Shown here in pieces: positions 5,285 to 9,925 of a stretch of 9,925 nt of DNA (position 1 is the first letter of the stretch; every line of letters begins with the position of its first letter). This DNA comes from Chloroflexota bacterium. Lineage in GTDB: Bacteria > Chloroflexota > Dehalococcoidia > SM23-28-2 > RBG-16-64-32. The stretch is taken from positions 1 to 9,925 of the forward strand of contig VBJS01000048.1 in NCBI GenBank assembly GCA_005880055.1, written 5' to 3'. Both the position numbers and the translations under genes were made by a program. Under the pieces are notes generated by a model. The model saw nothing but the letters and a program-made list of their open reading frames with translations. It was not told where the DNA came from and did not search any database.

Positions 5285-6673
5285 TCAGACATGGCTTGCG
5301 CAGGGCGTGAGGTCGATGAGCGGTTCCCAGTACCTAGGGTGTGGGACGATGTCCCCTCGGCGGATCTTTGTACACAGAGCCCGAGATAACCCGGTTGCCG
5401 CCTCCATTTGCCGAAGAGTCAAGTTCACGAGGCCCGGGAGAACATCGCGTTTGAACTCGGCCGGATCCGGCCGTCCATGAAGCCGCTCCCACTCCCGATT
5501 GGCCGCACGCAGGGCCCGCATCCGCCGCGCCATTGGTGACGCCGGTTGGTCCGCCGCGTCCCCATCCGCGCCCCCGAACTCGCGGGTGACGCCCGTCGGC
5601 CCCCGCGGCCGACGTCGGGAGTTCACGCCGACCCCGTTTGAGCGAGTGCCCCGCCACCGTCGCCTCACTCCACCGAGGCGATCGGCGACCTCGTCCGCGA
5701 CCGGCCGAACGAGCCGAGCCCACCGCGCCGCGGTCACCGCCAGATCATAGGTCAGCGGTGGGAGCAGTCGGCACTGGCCGTCGAGCAGCTCGAACACATC
5801 CTCTTTAGTGAAGGTTCGACGGCTCAGCAACTCGAGCACGTACCGGTCGACGGCGGGCCGGACAGGCTCCATAAGGTCACACGCGAGCGAATCGCGGTTC
5901 GGCCGATCGGCGTGGAGCAGGCCGAGCACGGGGTCGAGACCCACGGCCAGAGCCGCGATCCGGGCCTCGGCTTCGAGGATGGCATAGATGTAGTTGAGCA
6001 GCGCGTTCGCCGGGTTGACGGCCTTCCGCGGCGAGGGGTCGGTCAGCGGCGAAATGCGGCTCCCGAAGTGGCGCCAATGCCGGGGGCGGCGCTTCGCGTC
6101 CTGCGCGTCGAAGCGCACCGGCACCCGTCGCCACGCACGCCAATAGGCGCGAGCGGCTAGGGGTTCGATCTGCCGGACCTCCGCGAGCGTCTTGACGCGT
6201 CGAGCCCGCTCGCCACAAGCCGCGACGTATTCTTGCGCTTCATCGCTGCCCTCGATGTGTCGCAAAACTCCCAGCTGCCCTTCGATCTTCGCCGCGATCA
6301 GACCTCGAGCGATGTCGACGCCGAGCGGGCTGTCCATCGCGCGGAGCTGGGCGCGCCGTTGGGCCGGTGCTGCCGCACCTCGTGGCGTGGCGACGAGGAA
6401 GATCGTGCCGTTCGTGTCCAGGTGAATGAGCGGGACGCCGACGCCGTGAAGCCAGCGGATCGCATCGAGCGAGATCGTTCCCGCGTGGCCGAGAATCACG
6501 ACGCGCTTTAGCTCTCGGTCGATTCGGCTGTACACGAGACTTCGCCGATCCGCGCCAACCCCGTCTTCCACCACGAGGTGACCGCGCTCGACGGCGATGC
6601 GTAGACCGTAGCCGCTGAGCACGCAGATTCCGCGGTCCTCATCTTGGGACGAGACTCTAAGAGGTACGGCCAT
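5285..6673 (-). CDS. cas1: Cas1-family integrase (putative casposase) with C-terminal HTH
   Basis: A 462-aa Cas1, the metal-dependent integrase that joins DNA ends into target sites. ATG 6673 follows GGGAGGA at close spacing and overlaps the end of the upstream gene by 17 bases. The N-terminal beta domain begins LSGYGLRIAVERGHLVVEDG and continues with RVVILGHAGTISLDAIRWL. The catalytic domain has Glu170 in IEPLAARAYWRAW, His254 in GLLHADRPNRDSL, and Asp266 and Glu269 in CDLMEPVRP. These occupy the positions of the known Cas1 Glu, His and acidic metal ligands, so the enzyme looks intact. Glu170 is followed by Pro where Gly is usual. Residues 335-385 are a disordered Arg/Gly-rich linker. Residues 417-450 (LTLRQMEAATGLSRALCTKI, then HPRYW) form a helix-turn-helix, as in casposases. 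No Cas2 or CRISPR repeats accompany it, arguing for transposase rather than adaptation function. A solo Cas1 of unknown role is the alternative. Confidence 0.9.
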   Translation of the reverse strand: MAVPLRVSSQDEDRGICVLSGYGLRIAVERGHLVVEDGVGADRRSLVYSRIDRELKRVVILGHAGTISLDAIRWLHGVGVPLIHLDTNGTIFLVATPRGAAAPAQRRAQLRAMDSPLGVDIARGLIAAKIEGQLGVLRHIEGSDEAQEYVAACGERARRVKTLAEVRQIEPLAARAYWRAWRRVPVRFDAQDAKRRPRHWRHFGSRISPLTDPSPRKAVNPANALLNYIYAILEAEARIAALAVGLDPVLGLLHADRPNRDSLACDLMEPVRPAVDRYVLELLSRRTFTKEDVFELLDGQCRLLPPLTYDLAVTAARWARLVRPVADEVADRLGGVRRRWRGTRSNGVGVNSRRRPRGPTGVTREFGGADGDAADQPASPMARRMRALRAANREWERLHGRPDPAEFKRDVLPGLVNLTLRQMEAATGLSRALCTKIRRGDIVPHPRYWEPLIDLTPCASHV

Positions 6674-7640
6674 CGGGTCCTCCCAGGCTGTTCGATGTAG
6701 GGGCAAACAGGGGCGCGAACTCCGGCCATCGCCACAGAGGTGGCGGCGGGGGCGAGGTCCATCCACGCGATTTGCGCAGCGCTTCCCACTCGGGACGACG
6801 CGCCGGATTCAACTGGGTACGGAGGTATTCGAGGAACCCTTCGGGCGGGAGCAACTCGCGCCTTCCGAGCAGTGTCCCCAACTCCTCCAACAGATACTGG
6901 CCTTCGTTACAGATCCCGCGAAGCCACGGGGCTTTCCACTCTCCGACGGTTCGGATTAGCGGCGTGGGGTCGAGCTCCGTGGCGAGCAAGTGCGGAACTT
7001 CGTCGGGCGTCGGCAGGTCGTCGACGGGAGGGGTGTCGGGCAGCGAGTGTTGGGGGAACGTCTCGCGAAGCCGGTTCCACGCCTCCTGCGCGAAGGCATC
7101 GCGGAGATCCTCGCGTTGCTCCTCGGTCAGGTCTTGAAGCTCCGGCGCCGGCGCGCCAGCACGTAGCTTCGTGACGAGCCTAACGGCCCGTAGCGTCTGC
7201 TTCGGCCCGAGCACCGTCCGAATGCCAACCAGCGGCCGCGACCGCACGGTGGCGTCGAGGGCTTGTTCGACCCGTCGGTTGCTGCGCCCGGACCGGGCCA
7301 GGGCTTGACCTAGTTCCCGCCGTTCGCGCAGCTGATCCAGCAGGAAGCGGCGGATCCGCTCAGTGTCTCCCAGCCCGAGCACCCACACGGACCATCCCGC
7401 CTCGTCGAGGGGCAGCTTCATCGTCTTCAGAATGCGCGCAAGAAAGTAACACTCCCAGAATGCGCGACCCGAATACGTAGCTTCGACGCCACGCCCCCGA
7501 CCGCGCCCCTTGATCTCTGGGGCGGAAACCCACCCCCGGTGCGTCCAGCGCTGGAGTTGTGACGACGTGACAGGCGCGCCTGCGCGGCGGAGAGAGGTGA
7601 GAAGTTTCCTGCGCGAGAGCCGCGATGAGTTAGACGGCAC
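6657..7640 (-). CDS. MerR-like DNA-binding protein upstream of the casposase, 327 aa
   Basis: Residues 9-70 look like a MerR-type winged helix: SRRKLLTSLRRAGAPVTSSQ, then LQRWTHRGWVSAP, then a Gly/Arg wing (KGRGRGRGVEATY) and AFWECYFLARIL. The middle is charged and helical. A Pro/Asp-rich linker (residues about 200-220) precedes a C-terminal helical part with EWKAPWLRGICNEGQYLLEE. The protein ends in a proline run and an acidic/aromatic tail. GTG 7640 is the only reasonable start. It has no ribosome site, but a good promoter places transcription start at or next to this codon, suggesting a leaderless mRNA. The 3' end overlaps cas1 by 17 bases, so both are probably expressed together. It may regulate the element or bind its ends; the family is not known to me by name. 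Confidence 0.75.
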   Translation of the reverse strand: MPSNSSRLSRRKLLTSLRRAGAPVTSSQLQRWTHRGWVSAPEIKGRGRGRGVEATYSGRAFWECYFLARILKTMKLPLDEAGWSVWVLGLGDTERIRRFLLDQLRERRELGQALARSGRSNRRVEQALDATVRSRPLVGIRTVLGPKQTLRAVRLVTKLRAGAPAPELQDLTEEQREDLRDAFAQEAWNRLRETFPQHSLPDTPPVDDLPTPDEVPHLLATELDPTPLIRTVGEWKAPWLRGICNEGQYLLEELGTLLGRRELLPPEGFLEYLRTQLNPARRPEWEALRKSRGWTSPPPPPLWRWPEFAPLFAPTSNSLGGPDGRTS

Positions 7641-7645
7641 AAGGC

Positions 7646-7674
7646 AATTTACATTCTTTCGCGTAATGCTGCAA
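7646..7674 (-). promoter_or_regulatory. promoter of the leftward HTH-cas1 unit
   Basis: On the minus strand, TTGCAG (7674-7669), exactly 17 bases, then TAAATT (7651-7646). The GTG start at 7640 begins five bases after the -10 box, so transcription would begin at about the first codon base and yield a leaderless message. This fits the missing ribosome site. A sigma-70-like promoter with ideal spacing, inferred from sequence only. Confidence 0.6.
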
Positions 7675-7720
7675 GTGTCATGCGTCCACCGTTAGCCTCC
7701 TCATGCCGGGGCGATCTGTG

Positions 7721-7733
7721 GCGGGCCGCCCGC
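7721..7733. promoter_or_regulatory. perfect 6-1-6 inverted repeat in the divergent control region
   Basis: GCGGGC, one C, then GCCCGC. It lies about 30 bases upstream of the excisionase-like gene start. In a short divergent region next to several HTH genes it is a reasonable operator candidate, or it may form a small hairpin in the leader. GC-rich palindromes of this size also arise by chance. Confidence 0.35.
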
Positions 7734-7747
7734 GGAAACCACGACCC

Positions 7748-7754
7748 AAGGGGG
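7748..7754 (+). promoter_or_regulatory. ribosome binding site AAGGGGG
   Basis: It sits seven bases upstream of ATG 7762 and fixes the start of the excisionase-like gene. Confidence 0.7.
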
Positions 7755-7761
7755 ACCAAGT

Positions 7762-7950
7762 ATGAGGGACTACCTGAGCACAGCCGACGCAGCGCGGATC
7801 CTCGGTGTCACACCGGCTGCCGTGCGCTCGATGGAGCGACAAGGCCGTCTGCCGTCGGCAGGGCGGACCCTGGGTGGCATCCGCCTGTTTCGTCGAGCAA
7901 AAGTGGAAGCCGTCGCGAAGCGGCGCGCGAGGAAGCCCAATGCGCGCTAG
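7762..7950 (+). CDS. excisionase/MerR-like small HTH protein, 62 aa
   Basis: A compact DNA-binding protein of the helix-turn-helix type found in excisionases and MerR-like regulators. YLSTADAARILGVTPAAVRS (residues 4-23) gives helix, turn and recognition helix. MERQGRLPSAGRTLGGIRLF is the short wing ending in the Arg-x-Phe typical of the family. A basic tail follows. ATG 7762 has a strong ribosome site. It is first in the rightward unit, and its end overlaps the next gene by 11 bases, so translation is probably coupled. In a mobile element this size and position suit an excisionase, recombination directionality factor or autoregulator. Which of these cannot be told from sequence. Confidence 0.85.
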   Translation: MRDYLSTADAARILGVTPAAVRSMERQGRLPSAGRTLGGIRLFRRAKVEAVAKRRARKPNAR

Positions 7951-8479
7951 GTCGCCGCGTCGCAACCCGCGTAGGGCCCCGGCTCGCCGCGGTCGCACGC
8001 GTCCACGTCCACGTCGTCGGACTTCGCACATCCATCACGAAGACGCCCGCCTCCGCGCGCTGCACGCCGTTGCTCTCATGCGACGGGAGGGGCTTTCGCT
8101 TCGGGCCGCTGCGAAGCGCTCGGGCGTGTCCCCGAGCACAGCGGTTACCAAGGCGAGGCAGGCGCTCCGCAAGCGTGGCGGTGTCTACGCGGCCATTCCG
8201 TTGGACGAGATGCGGCGTCCCATGCGCGTGCTCACCGAGCGAGGCTTGGTGGTCCTCGACGTGCGGAGTTCACAAACGGCTACGAAACTCGCGATGTACT
8301 GGAACGCGGTGGATGCGTACCTCCGGACGGGCGACAAGCGGCCACTCGTCCCGTACGTCGGCCGGTCGTTCCTGGCTGGCGGTCACCGCATGCCGTACAT
8401 GACGGACCCGCGCCTCCTCGATCGACTCTCGCACGCGGGCCAAGTGTCCTTCGAAGATCTGTACGAATCGAGCGCCTGA
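7940..8479 (+). CDS. HTH DNA-binding protein with Arg-rich N-terminus, 179 aa
   Basis: ATG 7940 lies inside the end of the preceding gene (11-base overlap), with GAGGAAG just upstream; the longer open frame to 7805 overlaps that gene and is rejected. Residues 1-30 are extremely basic (over ten Arg), a likely nonspecific DNA-binding tail. A helix (EDARLRALHAVALMRREG) follows, then a helix-turn-helix at 52-74 (LSLRAAAKRSGVSPSTAVTK). The rest includes a conserved-looking MRVLTERGLVVLDVRSSQTA, then YLRTGD and a C-terminal RLSHAGQVSFEDLYE. The pattern matches HTH proteins I associate with bacterial accessory elements. A role in element control or end binding is inferred from context. Confidence 0.75.
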   Translation: MRARSPRRNPRRAPARRGRTRPRPRRRTSHIHHEDARLRALHAVALMRREGLSLRAAAKRSGVSPSTAVTKARQALRKRGGVYAAIPLDEMRRPMRVLTERGLVVLDVRSSQTATKLAMYWNAVDAYLRTGDKRPLVPYVGRSFLAGGHRMPYMTDPRLLDRLSHAGQVSFEDLYESSA

Positions 8480-8494
8480 AGGAGACATCCCGCG

Positions 8495-8899
8495 ATGCCC
8501 AACGATCCCATGGACGGTCCCCGACGGCGGCACCGGCGTCAGCAGCGCCTGGGGCCGGATGCGCGCTGCGCGATGTGCGGTGAGACCAACCCCGAGTGCC
8601 TGATGCAGGTGCGCCGCTCGATCCTCGAGCAACATCACGTCGCCGGCGAGGCGCACGAGCCCGAGTTGACGATCGTGGTCTGTCGCAATTGCCACGCGCG
8701 GTTCTCGGCGGCGCAGCAAGATGACGGCGTGCCGCTCACGCCACAACCCACCGTGTTGGAGCGGGTCATCGCCGCGACTAAAGCCACCGGCTCCACCCTC
8801 CGAGTGATTGGCGAGGGCTTGCTCCGCCTCGGTGACCGTGCGGACGGTGTGATCACGCGTTTCGACGCCGCATTTCCGAATTGGAGGAAGCACATATGA
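8495..8899 (+). CDS. HNH-type nuclease/zinc-finger protein, 134 aa
   Basis: ATG 8495 follows GGAGA with suitable spacing, 15 bases after the previous stop. Residues 24-71 carry an HNH-like zinc module: Cys25-x-x-Cys28, then LEQHHVAGEAH with the paired His47-His48, and Cys63-x-x-Cys66-His67 in VVCRNCHARFS. The first His of the catalytic pair plus the final His is the usual beta-beta-alpha metal arrangement. HNH enzymes cut DNA, and HNH genes are a recurring component of casposons. The C-terminal half is helical without a recognised domain. The last four bases (ATGA) are shared with the polymerase start, a strong coupling signal. Cleavage activity is not proven; a structural Zn module is possible. 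Confidence 0.82.
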   Translation: MPNDPMDGPRRRHRRQQRLGPDARCAMCGETNPECLMQVRRSILEQHHVAGEAHEPELTIVVCRNCHARFSAAQQDDGVPLTPQPTVLERVIAATKATGSTLRVIGEGLLRLGDRADGVITRFDAAFPNWRKHI

Positions 8900-9925
8900 T
8901 GTCGTTAACCACCGTCTCGCTAGCCGAGGAGGAATCGGCGGCGGAGACGCTGCCCGTTGCTTACCGCGCCTACCTGCAACGTGTGCCCCCGCGCTCGTCC
9001 GCGCGCACCAAGGCGCCGCTGGCGCTCGCCTGTCCGAACGACATTCTCGTGCTCGACACCGAAACGACGACGGATCCCACTCAGCGCCTGCTCTTCGGCA
9101 GCTGGCGATATGGGCACCGGAATGCAGCCGGGGCGTTCGTCTGCTTGGAGGAGGGGTTGATGTACGCGGATGACCTCCCGGAGCGTGACGCGGCCGGGTT
9201 CCAGTGCCTCAAGGACTACGTCGCGAGCCATCGGGCCGACACCGCGAACCCGCGTCGACCCGAGCTGTTGCTCCTCACGCGGCGGGAATTCGTGAACGAG
9301 CGGTTGTGGAAAGCGCTGGACGGCGGCGCCTTGGTGGTGGGTTTCAATCTCCCCTTCGATCTCACCCGACTGGCGGTGTACTGCGGCGCGGCGAAGGGCC
9401 CGACGTTCCGCGGAGGCTTTGCCGTCCAGCTGTTCGAGTATTTCGACCGTCGCACGGCCACGTGGCAGCCGAACGGCTTTCGTCCGTGGTTTCGCTTCAA
9501 GGCGCTCGATAGTAAGCGGGCGCCGATGGGCCTCACGCGGCGGCGCGGCCCGCGCTCCGCAGAACGCGCGCAGAGTCCGGAGGCGCTGGGTCGGCTGCTG
9601 GACCTGAAAGCCCTGGTGTTTGCGCTCACGGACCGCAACCACTCGTTAGAGACCGCCGCAAAGGCCTTTGGTCTCGAGGCGCGGAAGCTCGCGATCGCGC
9701 AGCACGGGCGGATCACGCCCGAGTACATCGACTACAACCGGCACGACGTAGCTCTGACCGCGGGCGTGCTCGTCGCGGCACTCGCCGAGTGGGAGCGGCA
9801 TCCGCTGGCCCTAGCGCCGGACAAGGTGATGTCGCCCGCGGGACTCGCGAAGGGCTACTTGCGCGCGCTCGGCGTGACGCCACCCGCGGTGAAGTTTGCG
9901 AATGTGCCGCAAGAACTGATCGGGG
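8896..9925 (+). CDS. polB: family B DNA polymerase, N-terminal exonuclease part (runs off window)
   Basis: The frame opens at ATG 8896 (or the adjacent ATG 8899), overlapping the HNH stop by four bases, and stays open for 343 codons to the edge, so it is partial. All three proofreading motifs of DEDDy exonucleases are present: motif I VLDTETT (Asp54, Glu56), motif II VVGFNLPFDL (Asn151, Asp155) and motif III YNRHD (Tyr280, Asp284). Further marks are LDLKALVFALTDRNHSLETA and the late SPAGLAKGYLRALGV, typical of the linker before the polymerase palm in PolB relatives of mobile elements. The palm itself lies to the right. The product would replicate the element's DNA. Whether it is protein-primed cannot be judged from this part. 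Long antisense frames across it are shadows. Confidence 0.85.
   Translation, partial: MMSLTTVSLAEEESAAETLPVAYRAYLQRVPPRSSARTKAPLALACPNDILVLDTETTTDPTQRLLFGSWRYGHRNAAGAFVCLEEGLMYADDLPERDAAGFQCLKDYVASHRADTANPRRPELLLLTRREFVNERLWKALDGGALVVGFNLPFDLTRLAVYCGAAKGPTFRGGFAVQLFEYFDRRTATWQPNGFRPWFRFKALDSKRAPMGLTRRRGPRSAERAQSPEALGRLLDLKALVFALTDRNHSLETAAKAFGLEARKLAIAQHGRITPEYIDYNRHDVALTAGVLVAALAEWERHPLALAPDKVMSPAGLAKGYLRALGVTPPAVKFANVPQELIG

Larger units (their letters stand above)
5285..9925. mobile_element. casposon-like element (incomplete; right end outside the window)
   Basis: The core gene set of casposons is present in one GC-rich block: Cas1 (5285-6673), family B DNA polymerase (8896 to the edge), HNH nuclease (8495-8899) and several HTH proteins. 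The Cas1 unit is transcribed leftward and the polymerase unit rightward from a shared 121-bp control region. Terminal inverted repeats and target-site duplication could not be located because at least one end is missing. The left limit is given as the cas1 stop, but it could lie near 5209-5284 or as far left as the comM junction at 125. Confidence 0.72.

Noticed and set aside
8270..8893. 207-aa minus-strand open frame
   Set aside because: Shadow of the HTH and HNH genes, which have ribosome sites and recognisable motifs.
8920..9642. 240-aa minus-strand open frame
   Set aside because: It lies antisense to the polymerase gene, which has three exonuclease motifs, coupled start and protein-like composition; long antisense frames are expected in GC-rich DNA.
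5209..9925. CRISPR array expected next to cas1
   Set aside because: No regularly spaced direct repeats were seen anywhere in the window, and no cas2 or effector-like gene was found.

Overview
The window reads as high-GC bacterial chromosome. Three leftward genes encode exported proteins whose signal peptides end near Ala-x-Gln or Ala-Gln junctions (AEGQ, TAQQ, EAQT). Together with a SnoaL-like plus GOLD-like secreted protein, this suggests a Gram-negative soil or environmental lineage such as Gemmatimonadota. That assignment is an impression, not a proof.

Layout. (1) Bases 1-124, minus strand: a 41-codon piece of comM/yifB (Mg-chelatase-like AAA+ protein). Its coding sequence stops abruptly at an in-frame TAA (125-127), so homology ends at a sharp junction. 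(2) Bases 128-4652, minus strand, visibly less GC-rich: mostly envelope or secreted hypotheticals. These are an RDD-family membrane protein, a small secreted Cys-rich/Ada-like protein, an unknown 186-aa helical protein, a SnoaL-like/GOLD-like secreted protein, a small hydrophobic ORF and an exported 222-aa unknown. A 38-39 bp sequence is repeated upstream of two of these genes, at nearly the same distance from a -10-like box. (3) Bases 4726-5208, plus strand: a 160-aa protein with a C-terminal membrane anchor. (4) Bases 5285-9925, strongly GC-rich: a divergent gene set that I interpret as a casposon or casposon-like element.

The key system is in the right half. A complete solo Cas1 (462 aa) carries the expected catalytic Glu, His, Asp and Glu residues plus a C-terminal helix-turn-helix tail, the architecture of casposases. 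It overlaps an upstream MerR-like DNA-binding gene. Divergently from these run a small excisionase-like HTH gene, a second HTH gene, an HNH nuclease gene and a family B DNA polymerase gene. The polymerase runs off the right edge of the window; its proofreading exonuclease motifs I, II and III are all present. Genes in this rightward unit overlap or nearly touch, so it is likely one operon. No cas2, no effector genes and no CRISPR array are seen. Cas1 + PolB + HNH + HTH is the hallmark gene set of casposons (Cas1-encoding, presumably self-synthesising transposons). The right end of the element, its terminal inverted repeats and its target-site duplication cannot be tested here. Whether the left cargo genes and the comM junction belong to the same element is open.
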